Notes under the pieces: model-generated
What the model was told of the DNA's origin: nothing
Databases searched by the model: none
What the model saw: only the letters and a program-made list of their open reading frames with translations
DNA from: an uncultured Collinsella sp.
Lineage (GTDB): Bacteria; Actinomycetota; Coriobacteriia; Coriobacteriales; Coriobacteriaceae
Assembly: GCA_902493545.1 (NCBI GenBank)
Contig: CABUQI010000001.1
Location: forward strand, 1-64,000
Direction of reading: 5' to 3'
Length of the DNA: 64,000 nt
Part shown: positions 43,520 to 51,347 of the stretch, piece by piece
Layout: every line of letters begins with the position of its first letter
Position numbering within the stretch: the first letter of the stretch is position 1
Position numbers and translations under genes: made by a program

Positions 43520-43635
43520 GGTACGTGCGTCTGCGACTACTTATGTGGTGGAACTACCCTAACACGAACGGCGCGCGCTTCGTAAGCGTTGAGTTTATGG
43601 AGATGCAGGGCACCAATAATCCCCCCGACCCCATA

Positions 43636-43702
43636 AGTTGCGGTGGAATACGGACTGTTTTGACCCTTTAAGCAGCAATTCAGTCCCTATTTCACCGCAA
43701 CT
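43636..43702. repeat. Long hairpin repeat, family AGTTGCGGTG (copy 2)
   Basis: 22-bp arms (43636-43657 and 43681-43702) match at 20 positions across a 23-nt loop. The outer 15 bp, AGTTGCGGTGGAATA, are the same as in copy 1 at 5461-5529, while the inner arm and loop differ. Flanking CCCC and GGGG extend the symmetry. Confidence 0.75.
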
Positions 43703-43740
43703 CATTGGGGGTGCAAAGTAACCTGTCCCCCTTGCACCAA

Positions 43741-45309
43741 TTAGCTGGTGTGGCGCCAGCGAGGGTCGGTGAGCGTACGCGCCACACCCAGTCCAACGGG
43801 CAGAAACGCTACGATGAGCACTGCGCGCACAAACCAGCCGAGCATATTGACCGTGTCGAAGGTGCACATGTAATACATCGAGCGATACAGATACAAGCCC
43901 GGCACCATAATGACAATCGAAGGCACCGTGAGGGCGATGCGCGGGTAGGTGAGCTTGACTTCAGCCAAGCTTGCGAGCAGCCCCGATACCAGCGCGCCGA
44001 TAAACGCTGCTGCCTCGGGAGGCATTCCCGTGCTGAGGCCCAGGAAGGGAATCATCGTCGGCGCATCGACAAGGGTCAGACGCAGGGTATTGGACACGGC
44101 GCCGATCAACCCAGCTGCCGCGGCCATCTTTACCGGGCTGTTGAACATCACCGAGAAGCCGAATACGCCAACGAAGCTCATCAGTATGCGCAAGAGCGTA
44201 AGAGCCAACGGAGAGAGGCCGAGCGGGGCGAAGTCATCCGGCGCCAGTCCCACGCACTCGGCAACCATCCAACCTACGAGGGTCGCCATCACAATAATCG
44301 ACACGGCATACGAAAGACGCTCGATTCCACTTCGCATATCGAGCTTAGCGATGTCGAGGCCTGCCGTAATGAGGGGAAAGCCGGGAATCACAAAGAGCAT
44401 GGCGCCGATATAGCCTTCTTGGTGCGACATTGCCCCCGGTACGACCTGGCCAAGGCCGAGCAATGCCAGCAGATACGAAACGCAAGCGAGCGCAACACCA
44501 GTCGTCAGCGCGCTAAACTGGCCAAGACCCTGCTTGAGAATATGGGAGCGGGCAAAGTTACCGACACCAGCGCCTACGAATGCGCAGGCCATCTCGATAG
44601 GGCCGCCGCCGAGCAAAAAGACGAAGGCGCCGCAAGCACAGGCTGCCGCAAGGCCCTGTTGCCAGGGAGCGTAATCGGGCTTTGAGCTCTCAACGGTCTT
44701 GAGCATCTCGTGGTATTCGTGCACGGTAAACCGGCGCCCATACGTCTCGATTTCCTTTAAGAAGCTCTCCATCATCCAAATGCGATGGGTATTGACTCCC
44801 GTTGTGGGCAGGCTGACAACCTCGTTAAAGCAGTGACCATCTTCGATGCAGGTGCACTCAAACGACAGAAGACTCAGGTCGACGTGAATCGTGACGCCGA
44901 GTACAGCGGCAACACGATTCATGGTATCGCGCACGCGCCAGGCACCCGTTCCGCTTGCCAGCATAAGCATGCCGGTGCGGCAAATGATGGATGATTTATC
45001 GGTGAGCGGCGCATCGACGGCAAGTTCATCGCCTGCCGTCACGATCTGGTGCCAGTCAGTTTTCATATGGAGTGCGCCGGCACGAACGCCATGGTGTAGG
45101 GGGGCTCTCGAAAGCAGCGAGTCAAGGCGCGAAGGCTGTGGGGGCTCCGTTGATTCGCCCTCGTCCTCGCCGGGCTCCTCATCGACCAGATCAAATGAGT
45201 CAAGCGGCGCTGGCTCGCGACGGTCGATCAGCTCCTCGTCCTCATCATCAAAGTAATTGAACTGATCGAGCATGTCCTCTTCGATTGCACGCTCGCTCAC
45301 ATCGTCCAT
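43741..45309 (-). CDS. Threonine/serine exporter family protein (ThrE-like)
   Basis: A 522-residue protein of the ThrE family, with N-terminal DUF1212-type and C-terminal DUF3815-type membrane halves in one chain. An acidic, disordered N-terminus (1-65) is followed by a soluble segment and about ten helices. GTGAWRVRDTMNRVAAVLGV and the motif LFVIPGFPLITAGLDIAKLD are typical of the first half; FIGALVSGLLASLAEV and VPGLYLYRSMYYM of the second. C. glutamicum ThrE exports threonine and serine. Substrate here is inferred from family. Start ATG at 45309 follows GGGAG. Confidence 0.88.
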   Translation of the reverse strand: MDDVSERAIEEDMLDQFNYFDDEDEELIDRREPAPLDSFDLVDEEPGEDEGESTEPPQPSRLDSLLSRAPLHHGVRAGALHMKTDWHQIVTAGDELAVDAPLTDKSSIICRTGMLMLASGTGAWRVRDTMNRVAAVLGVTIHVDLSLLSFECTCIEDGHCFNEVVSLPTTGVNTHRIWMMESFLKEIETYGRRFTVHEYHEMLKTVESSKPDYAPWQQGLAAACACGAFVFLLGGGPIEMACAFVGAGVGNFARSHILKQGLGQFSALTTGVALACVSYLLALLGLGQVVPGAMSHQEGYIGAMLFVIPGFPLITAGLDIAKLDMRSGIERLSYAVSIIVMATLVGWMVAECVGLAPDDFAPLGLSPLALTLLRILMSFVGVFGFSVMFNSPVKMAAAAGLIGAVSNTLRLTLVDAPTMIPFLGLSTGMPPEAAAFIGALVSGLLASLAEVKLTYPRIALTVPSIVIMVPGLYLYRSMYYMCTFDTVNMLGWFVRAVLIVAFLPVGLGVARTLTDPRWRHTS

Positions 45310-45649
45310 ACGGGCGCTCCCTTCCTACCGACTAACCCCCATCCTAGGCAGCAACGGCTAAAGGAAACATAAAAGAGACGGCTGTCATGCGAACCATGCG
45401 CTCAATAGCCGTTGAGTAGTCATTGAGGACGTTCTTGAATGACTAGTCGTTTAAGAACGTCCCCAATGACTACTCCGGCAACGTCGATGTATTGGCAACG
45501 CAAGCGAGCGGGTCGCATTTGAGACAAGGTGACGTGAAACGAAAGGGCGCTGACCTTCTGGTCGCGCCCTTGAAGTTGAACGTCAGATTGTCCAAATGCG
45601 GCCCGCGCAGCGTCGAGCCGTTACGCGGTTCGTAGAACCGCGTAACAAG
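45310..45649. other. Gene-free stretch between lysS and the ThrE-like gene
   Basis: 340 bp without a gene. It holds the long hairpin at 45414-45475 and a perfect 12-bp stem with a 3-nt loop, GTTACGCGGTTC GTA GAACCGCGTAAC (45620-45646), directly after the lysS stop codon, probably a termination or 3'-stability hairpin for lysS. The promoter of the ThrE-like gene must lie at its right-hand neighbour boundary near 45310. Confidence 0.6.
45414..45475. repeat. Long hairpin, GAGTAGTCATTG family
   Basis: 23-bp arms (45414-45436 and 45453-45475) match at 22 positions across a 16-nt loop that itself contains GACTAGTC. Only one copy in the window. The design, two long arms with a single mismatch, is like the AGTTGCGGTG elements. 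Confidence 0.75.
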
Positions 45650-47614
45650 TTAGTACATCTTTGCGCCGGCAGGGATGGAAGCGTCGAGCTGGATCAGGTT
45701 GAGACGCTCCTCGCCCTCCTCCTCGTGGATAGCGCTGATGAGCATGCCGCAGCTGGGGATACCCATCATCTTGCGCGGAGGCAGGTTGGTGATGGCGAGC
45801 AGGGTCTTGCCGACCAAGTCCTCGGGCTCGTAATAATCGTGAATACCGGAGAGGATGGTGCGGTCGGTACCGGTGCCATCGTCGAGCGTAAAGTTCAGCA
45901 GCTTCTTGGACTTCTTGACGGCCTCGCATGCCTTGACCTTCACGGCGCGGAAGTCGCTCTTGGAGAAGGTATCAAAGTCGACGAACTCCTCAAACAGCGG
46001 CTCGACGGCAATCTTGGAGTAATCGAGCGTGGGCTTGAGCGGCTTGACGAAGGGGCTCGCGGTGTTGCCGGCCTCGGCAGCCTTGGCAGCAGCGGCACCG
46101 GACTGGAAACCCTTCTCGGGCTTCATGTGCGGGAACAGCAGCACGTCGCGGATGGAAGCCTGGTTGGTGAGCAGCATGACCACACGGTCGATACCGATGC
46201 CGATGCCGCCCGCGGGAGGCATACCGTACTCGAGGGCGCGCACGTAATCCTCGTCGTACTCCATGGCCTCGTCGTCGCCGCCGGCCTTCTCGGCCATCTG
46301 GGCAGCGAAGCGCTCGGCCTGGTCGACCGGGTCGTTGAGCTCGGAGAACGCGTTCGCGTACTCGTGGCCGGCGATGACCAGCTCAAAGCGATGGGTCAGG
46401 CGTGGGTCATCCTCAAAGCGCTTGGCAAGCGGGCTAACCTCGATGGGGTAATCGCACACGAAGGTGGGGTTGACGATGGTGTCCTCGCCCAGCTCGTCAT
46501 AGATCTCGGCGATGATCTTGCCGGCGGTCCACTCGGGCTTGATCTCCAGGCCCTTCTCGCGTGCGGCGGCAGCAAGCTCCTCGACCGGCGTGTCGATGGT
46601 GACCGGCTTGCCGAGCACGTCGGAGACAATGTCGGTCATGGGACGGCTTGCCCACTCACCGGACAGATCGATGGTCTGACCCTGGTACTCAATAACCTCG
46701 GGGTTGCCGATAGCCTTGTTAGCGGCCTTAATGACACCCTGGGCGAGTGCCTTCATGCCCTCGAGGTCGGAGAAGGCACGGTAGGCCTCCATCGTAGTGA
46801 ACTCGGGGTTGTGGGTAAGGTCCATACCCTCGTTGCGGAAGATACGACCGATTTCGAACACGCGCTCAAAGCCGCCGACGATGCAGCGCTTGAGGTGCAG
46901 CTCGGTGGCGATACGCAGGTAGCACTCCTGATCGAGCGCGTTGAAGTGCGTGATGAACGGCTTAGCCGTAGCGCCGCCCTGGATGGTCTGCAGGATAGGA
47001 GTCTCAACCTCCATGTAGCCATCGGACTCCATAAAGCGGCGGAACGTGGAGAGGATCTGCGAGCGCTTGCGGAAGGTCTCGCGAACGTCGTCGTTGGCGA
47101 TCAGGTCGACATAGCGCTGACGATAGCGGGTCTCCTTGTCGGAGAGACCGTGGAACTTCTCGGGCAGCGGGCGAACGGCCTTGGAGAGCAGCGTCGCGCT
47201 CTTGGGGGCAACGGAAAGCTGGCCACGCTTGGTGCGCACGACTACGCCGGCCACGCCCAGGATATCGCCCAGGTCGAGCGCCTTGAGCGTGTTCCAGGCG
47301 GCCTCGTCCATATCGTTGATGCGGCAGAACAGCTGGATCTCGCCGGTCGCGTCGCGCACGACGATGAACATAATCTTGCCCTGACCGCGCTTGGCAACCA
47401 CACGGCCGCCGATCTTCACGACGTCCTCGGTGTCCTCGCCATCGGCGAGCTCGGCGTACTTAGTCTCGATGTCGGCGACGTAGTCCTCAATCTCGGAGTG
47501 CTCGGGATACGGGTTCTGGCCCGCCTCGAACAGGGAGGCACGCTTGGCCAGGCGGGTGGCGCGCTCGTCGTTGAGCGTCGATGCCTGATCGGCGGCGTTC
47601 TGGTTTTCTGCCAT
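45650..47614 (-). CDS. lysS: Lysyl-tRNA synthetase (class II) with C-terminal tRNA-binding domain
   Basis: Charges tRNA-Lys. The first 510 residues are a normal class II LysRS: OB domain (GGRVVAKRGQGKIMFIVVRD), motif 2 (FRNEGMDLTHNPEFTTMEAY), motif 3 (GIGIGIDRVVMLLTNQ). About 110 further residues (FSKSDFRAVKVKACEAVKKS, GIHDYYEPEDLVGKTLLAIT, RKMMGIPSCGMLISA) form an EMAPII/Trbp111-type tRNA-binding OB fold, usually found on MetRS or as a free protein. This makes it 654 residues, against about 500 in most bacteria. Start ATG at 47614 follows GAGGAG. It is downstream of greA. Confidence 0.96.
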   Translation of the reverse strand: MAENQNAADQASTLNDERATRLAKRASLFEAGQNPYPEHSEIEDYVADIETKYAELADGEDTEDVVKIGGRVVAKRGQGKIMFIVVRDATGEIQLFCRINDMDEAAWNTLKALDLGDILGVAGVVVRTKRGQLSVAPKSATLLSKAVRPLPEKFHGLSDKETRYRQRYVDLIANDDVRETFRKRSQILSTFRRFMESDGYMEVETPILQTIQGGATAKPFITHFNALDQECYLRIATELHLKRCIVGGFERVFEIGRIFRNEGMDLTHNPEFTTMEAYRAFSDLEGMKALAQGVIKAANKAIGNPEVIEYQGQTIDLSGEWASRPMTDIVSDVLGKPVTIDTPVEELAAAAREKGLEIKPEWTAGKIIAEIYDELGEDTIVNPTFVCDYPIEVSPLAKRFEDDPRLTHRFELVIAGHEYANAFSELNDPVDQAERFAAQMAEKAGGDDEAMEYDEDYVRALEYGMPPAGGIGIGIDRVVMLLTNQASIRDVLLFPHMKPEKGFQSGAAAAKAAEAGNTASPFVKPLKPTLDYSKIAVEPLFEEFVDFDTFSKSDFRAVKVKACEAVKKSKKLLNFTLDDGTGTDRTILSGIHDYYEPEDLVGKTLLAITNLPPRKMMGIPSCGMLISAIHEEEGEERLNLIQLDASIPAGAKMY

Positions 47615-47635
47615 AGTTAGCTCCTCAAACTAAAA

Positions 47636-47664
47636 CGCTCCCCAGGATTCGGTCCCAGGGAGCG
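47636..47664 (-). terminator. Terminator-like hairpin between greA and lysS
   Basis: CGCTCCC pairs with GGGAGCG across 15 nt. Read leftward it is followed by TTTTAGTTTG and then at once by the lysS ribosome site, so it may reduce rather than abolish read-through from greA. Confidence 0.65.
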
Positions 47665-47692
47665 AAAACATACCTTTACGCGGGACCGTGGT

Positions 47693-48163
47693 CTAGCGTG
47701 CGATCTTGGCGATGGTGTAGACGCGGGTCTTGCCGGAAGGCGTAACGACCTCGACGGAGTCGCCCTCGCCATGACCAATGATGGCGTGGCCGACCGGAGA
47801 CTCGTTGGAGATCTTGTGCTCGAGCGAGTTGGTCTCGGTAGTACCGACAAGCGTGACCTCGATGAGCTCACCATTGGGGTCGACCAGGGTAACAGTCGAG
47901 CCAATGGAGACGGTCAGGTCGCCCGTGCTGGCAGCGATCTGAGCGTTGGCGAGGATGGCCTGGATCTCGGCGATACGAGCGGCGTTCTGGGCCTGCTTGT
48001 CCTTGGCGGCATCGTACTCGGAGTTCTCCGAAAGGTCGCCGAACGCGCGGGCTTCCTTGATGTCCTCGACGATCTCCTTGGCGTAATCGCCCTCACGCCA
48101 AGCGAGCTCCTCGACGAGCTTCTGGCGGCCCTCAGCGGTCAGTACGATCTGGCTTGCGTCCAT
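47693..48163 (-). CDS. greA: Transcription elongation factor GreA
   Basis: Rescues backtracked RNA polymerase by stimulating transcript cleavage. The 156 residues match the family. The N-terminal coiled coil shows LTAEGRQKLVEELAWRE and the acidic tip in ARAFGDLSENSEYDAAKDKQ. The C-terminal FKBP-like domain follows, with NESPVGHAIIGHGEGDSVEV. greA next to lysS is a common arrangement in Gram-positive bacteria. Confidence 0.98.
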   Translation of the reverse strand: MDASQIVLTAEGRQKLVEELAWREGDYAKEIVEDIKEARAFGDLSENSEYDAAKDKQAQNAARIAEIQAILANAQIAASTGDLTVSIGSTVTLVDPNGELIEVTLVGTTETNSLEHKISNESPVGHAIIGHGEGDSVEVVTPSGKTRVYTIAKIAR

Positions 48164-48217
48164 ACGGATATCTCCCCAACTATGATGTAACGATCAACTG
48201 TCAACAAAAACGAAAAA

Positions 48218-48245
48218 GACCGGCTAGCCTGCGGGCAAGCCGGTC
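48218..48245 (-). terminator. Terminator after tatA
   Basis: GACCGGCT pairs with AGCCGGTC across about 12 nt. Read leftward it is followed by TTTTTCG. It lies 26 bp after the tatA stop codon. Confidence 0.85.
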
Positions 48246-48270
48246 AGGTGCTCACCCCAAAGGGATGGGA

Positions 48271-48546
48271 CTACTCTGCGTCCGCGTCGCTGTCCTCTGC
48301 CTTCTTTTGCTTGGCAGCAGCGAGCTTAGCCTCGAGCTCTGCGATCTCCTTGTCCTCCTTGGACTCCTCGACCACAACCTCCTCGGCCTGCTTGGTTTCG
48401 CCCTTATCGTCGCCTTCCATACCCTCGCGGATATTCTTGACGGTAGAGCCGAGGGACTTACCGAGCTTCGGCAGGTTCTTGGGCCCAAAGATAATCAGGA
48501 CAACGACGAGAATAATGATGAGCTCAGGAGCCCTCAGTCCAAACAT
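48271..48546 (-). CDS. tatA: Twin-arginine translocase subunit TatA
   Basis: A 91-residue pore-forming subunit of the Tat export system. One N-terminal membrane helix (APELIIILVVVLIIFG) is followed by the hinge and amphipathic helix (FGPKNLPKLGKSLGSTVKNI) and a charged, Glu/Lys-rich tail. Start chosen at ATG 48546; the open frame continues upstream through the tRNA-Pro gene, which is not coding. No tatC gene is in the window, so the partner is elsewhere. The ABC binding protein at 10051 has a twin-Arg-like SRRSLL. Confidence 0.93.
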   Translation of the reverse strand: MFGLRAPELIIILVVVLIIFGPKNLPKLGKSLGSTVKNIREGMEGDDKGETKQAEEVVVEESKEDKEIAELEAKLAAAKQKKAEDSDADAE

Positions 48547-48658
48547 GTAGACCTCCACAATACAGCGAGACAAGCTCGAATGAGTATACCGCGGGTATCG
48601 CGGTATCACAACAATAGCTAAAAAAAGGGACCGCAAGAAGCGGTCCCTCCTCATGCTC

Positions 48659-48735
48659 TGGTCGGGTTGACTGGATTTGAACCAGCGACCCCTGCGTCCC
48701 GAACGCAGTGCTCTACCAAACTGAGCCACAACCCG
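48659..48735 (-). tRNA. tRNA-Pro (CGG)
   Basis: Acceptor CGGGTTG/CAACCCG, anticodon loop TTCGGGA, T-arm TGGTTCAAATCCA and encoded ACCA. It lies between ispE and tatA. Confidence 0.96.
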
Positions 48736-48784
48736 TTAGCTCGACTATAGTAACAAAGATTTCCGTCGTGTGCCAGAGAAATTT

Positions 48785-49681
48785 TTACTTCTTTGGCGCT
48801 TCAATGCGAACCGTGTCGGAAACGAGCTCCGTTGCATAAGCCCACCAGCCGTTTTGTTGAGCGGCTGCCGCAAGATTGGCTGCCGTGGCGGCGCTATCGC
48901 AGAGAGCAAACGAGCAGGCACCCGAACCGCACACGTTTGCGGCAATGGTACCGTCCTGTGAACGGAGCCAGTCGAGCACCGTTTGGATCCGCGGCTCCAT
49001 CTGCGCGGAAATGACACCCAGGTTGTTGTGAACGAGTGCGTAGGCCGCCTCTGCATCTCCCGAGCGAAGGGCAGATGCGATCGCTCCGGGCTTGTCCGCA
49101 GGCGCTGGGGTCTCGTCAAAACGTCGATAGGCTTCAATTGTTGAAACGCTTGCCTCGCGCGGCTTGACCAGCACGACGGGTGTCGCGGGAAGTGCGGGGT
49201 ACTCGGTTGCCAGCACGTCTCCCCCACCCACGTAAAATGCAGGGCTGGCATGCAAAAAGAAGGGAACGTCGGCGCCAATGCCGCGCGCAATGTTGTCCAG
49301 CGCGGAATCGGCACGGTCGATACCCCACAGCTCTGCCAAGGCGACAATGACCGCCGCGGCATCCGTCGAAGGACCGCCCAGGCCGGCACACAACGGGATG
49401 CGCTTCTCGATCGTGATGCAGACGTTGGCTTCGCGACCATAATGCTCGGCCATAGCGAGCGCAGCACGATACGCCGTATTCTTTTGCATGGGAAAGTCGG
49501 ATGTCGGAATCGTCTGAACGGTCAGCGCCTGTGCCGGCGTAACCGTCACGGTATCGACAAGGCCGACGGCTGCCATCAGGGAATCGACCTTATGGTAGCC
49601 GCGGTCGTCACGCTCGGTATGAACCCCCAGATAGAGGTTGATCTTTGCCGGCGCGGAAAGGGTCAGGGACCAATCGGTCAC
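48785..49681 (-). CDS. ispE: 4-diphosphocytidyl-2-C-methyl-D-erythritol kinase
   Basis: Fourth step of the MEP pathway, a GHMP kinase. The 298 residues start with the substrate-binding APAKINLYLGV (10-20). The ATP loop is PLCAGLGGPSTDAAA (96-110), where most IspE proteins have P-x-GAGLGGGSSDAA; Gly to Pro and Ser to Thr changes are unusual but the core Gly-Leu-Gly-Gly and Asp remain. The C-terminal motif 3 is NVCGSGACSFAL. It lies 2 bp downstream of veg, as in Bacillus where veg and ispE are near neighbours. Start ATG at 49681. Confidence 0.93.
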   Translation of the reverse strand: MTDWSLTLSAPAKINLYLGVHTERDDRGYHKVDSLMAAVGLVDTVTVTPAQALTVQTIPTSDFPMQKNTAYRAALAMAEHYGREANVCITIEKRIPLCAGLGGPSTDAAAVIVALAELWGIDRADSALDNIARGIGADVPFFLHASPAFYVGGGDVLATEYPALPATPVVLVKPREASVSTIEAYRRFDETPAPADKPGAIASALRSGDAEAAYALVHNNLGVISAQMEPRIQTVLDWLRSQDGTIAANVCGSGACSFALCDSAATAANLAAAAQQNGWWAYATELVSDTVRIEAPKK

Positions 49682-49683
49682 CG

Positions 49684-49980
49684 CTAGTGCTCCTCGAGCT
49701 GATTGCCGAGCGGAGTAAAAATGTGCTCGCCGCTCTCGGGGTCGAACAGCTCGACCTGGCCGGTGAGAACATCAATATACTGGTAGGACTGACGCGACTT
49801 GCGGCCACGGCGCTCGTCGACCTCGACGATAAAGACTGCCGGATGGACGCTCTTGATGGTGCCCATGCGCTCGACGACGCGGGTGCGGCCCATGTTGGCC
49901 TTCACCTTAACGCGATCGCCCACCATATCGGTCAGCTTCTCGTGGATGTCGTCGACGTGATTGACTTCCATCTCTTCCAT
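49684..49980 (-). CDS. veg: Veg-family protein
   Basis: A 98-residue protein of the Veg (DUF1021) family. HEKLTDMVGDRVKVKANMGR, TIKSVHPAVFIVEVD and QSYQYIDVLTGQVEL align with B. subtilis Veg, an 86-residue protein that affects biofilm matrix gene expression. It is an SH3-like small protein of uncertain biochemical role. Start chosen at ATG 49980, 8 bp after GGAGG; a TTG eight codons upstream is less likely. Direct neighbour of ispE. Confidence 0.85.
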   Translation of the reverse strand: MEEMEVNHVDDIHEKLTDMVGDRVKVKANMGRTRVVERMGTIKSVHPAVFIVEVDERRGRKSRQSYQYIDVLTGQVELFDPESGEHIFTPLGNQLEEH

Positions 49981-50110
49981 GAACAGGGCCTCCAGAAGGT
50001 GCAATTCAAAAAGGGGATAATACCCCTAAGATAGACAAAACTCTAATATTATAGCACCCTGTTGTGGCCATACGCAAGTAGCTAAAAAAGCCCGGTCCCA
50101 AATTGACTAC

Positions 50111-50557
50111 TTACAGACTATCGGTGTCCAAGACGATGGTGAATGGGCCGTCGTTGACGAGATCGACTTTCATATCGGCGCCAAAGATGCCGTGCGCCAC
50201 GTGTTCGACATCTTGGCGAACGAGCGTCAGGAAGTACTCGTAGAGCTCGTTGGCGACATCGGGGGCGCCAGCATCCGTAAACGATGGACGGCGGCCGTGA
50301 CGGCAATCGGCGAACAGCGTGAACTGCGACACCACGAGAACCTCGCCGTCGACATCGGCAAGTGCCAGGTTGGTCTTGCCGTTCTCGTCCTCGTTAATGC
50401 GCAAGCCCCGGAGCTTTCCCCACAGCTTATCGGCCTCGGCGCGCGTGTCGCCGTGGCCCACGCCCAGCAGCACCAGATAGCCGCGCCCAATTTTGCCCAC
50501 GCACTCACCGTCGACCGTCACGCCGGCGTTGAGCACGCGCTGCACTACCGCACGCAC
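50111..50557 (-). CDS. dtd: D-aminoacyl-tRNA deacylase
   Basis: Removes D-amino acids mistakenly attached to tRNA and also recycles glycyl-tRNA-Ala. The 148 residues match [21 protein letters not shown] at the N-terminus, [20 protein letters not shown] with the conserved SQFTL motif, and [15 protein letters not shown], in which NDGPFT replaces the usual NDGPVT cross-subunit motif. It is 3 bp downstream of rdgB at the end of the murE-HAD-murI-rph-rdgB-dtd run. Confidence 0.97.
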   Translation of the reverse strand: MRAVVQRVLNAGVTVDGECVGKIGRGYLVLLGVGHGDTRAEADKLWGKLRGLRINEDENGKTNLALADVDGEVLVVSQFTLFADCRHGRRPSFTDAGAPDVANELYEYFLTLVRQDVEHVAHGIFGADMKVDLVNDGPFTIVLDTDSL

Positions 50558-50560
50558 GGC

Positions 50561-51202
50561 CTACTCCTCGCCCGTCAGTTTGGCGGATAGGTGCTCGAGC
50601 GCATGGAATCGATGGCTGATGGCGTTCTTCTCGTCCGCCGTCAGCTCGGCCATGGTCTTGCCCGGCGTGTCGACCGGCAGGAACAGCGGGTCGTAGCCAA
50701 AGCCGTGATCGCCGCGACCCTCGTGTGCGATAACGCCCTCGCAGGCGCCTTCACCATAGGTGACCAAACCATCCGTGTCGATGAGCGCGACGACGCTCAT
50801 AAAGCGCGCAGTGCGGTCCTCGTCGGCCACGCCTTCCAGGTTAACGAGGAGCTTGGCATTGTTGGCGGCATCGTCGCCGTGAACGCCCGCGTAGCGCGCG
50901 CTATACACACCGGGCTCACCATCCAGCGCATCGACGACCAGACCCGAATCGTCGGCAATGGCCATGAGCCCCGTCTCCTCTACCGCAGCCTGCGCCTTGA
51001 TGATGGCGTTCTCCAAAAACGTCGTACCGTTTTCCTCGGGGTCCTCAAAATCGCCCAGCTGACCGAGCGCCACAAAGCGAACCTCGGGCATAACCTTGCC
51101 CAAAATGGCCTCGATCTCGGTGAGCTTATGGGCGTTGCCCGTTGCCACGACGATGGTCGCCGCCGGGTCGAGGGTGTCGATGTCGATCTTCTCAAGTGCC
51201 AT
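50561..51202 (-). CDS. rdgB: XTP/dITP diphosphatase (RdgB/HAM1)
   Basis: Hydrolyses non-canonical purine nucleoside triphosphates and keeps them out of DNA and RNA. The 213 residues have IVVATGNAHKLTEIEAILGK at the N-terminus, DDSGLVVDALDGEPGVYSAR in the active site, and GFGYDPLFLP and SHRFHALEHL near the C-terminus. Start chosen at ATG 51202 behind GGAGA. rph-rdgB is a conserved pair in Gram-positive bacteria; here the two are separated by 142 bp containing a hairpin repeat. Confidence 0.97.
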   Translation of the reverse strand: MALEKIDIDTLDPAATIVVATGNAHKLTEIEAILGKVMPEVRFVALGQLGDFEDPEENGTTFLENAIIKAQAAVEETGLMAIADDSGLVVDALDGEPGVYSARYAGVHGDDAANNAKLLVNLEGVADEDRTARFMSVVALIDTDGLVTYGEGACEGVIAHEGRGDHGFGYDPLFLPVDTPGKTMAELTADEKNAISHRFHALEHLSAKLTGEE

Positions 51203-51301
51203 GAGTGGTCTCCTTGTCCGTATAGCAAAGTCACGTAAAAGGGACCGGTCCGTCGGCGTCTCCCCTTTCATGTGGCATCAACCTTATCTATCGGCGTTTC
51301 C

Positions 51302-51347
51302 GCAGATAAAACCTGCCAAAATAAACCTGTCCCTTTTTGGTAGGTTA
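51302..51347 (-). repeat. Hairpin repeat AAAACCTGCCAAAA, copy 2, at the rph end
   Basis: Read leftward this starts in the rph stop codon and matches 12944-12989 at nearly every position over about 46 bp, including GGGACAGG in the loop and TTTTATCTGCG after the hairpin. Here one arm position is changed (GGTAGGTT). Same location relative to a stop codon as copy 1. Confidence 0.8.

Larger units (their letters stand above)
43425..43740. other. Gene-free stretch with two long hairpins
   Basis: 316 bp between two leftward genes. It contains the terminator-like hairpin at 43473-43519 and the long hairpin repeat at 43636-43702. No gene is supported. Confidence 0.6.

Noticed and set aside
42726..43562. 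278-codon open frame on the plus strand
   Set aside because: Antisense to the DUF2798 gene, which has clear membrane helices, a ribosome site and a terminator on the minus strand.
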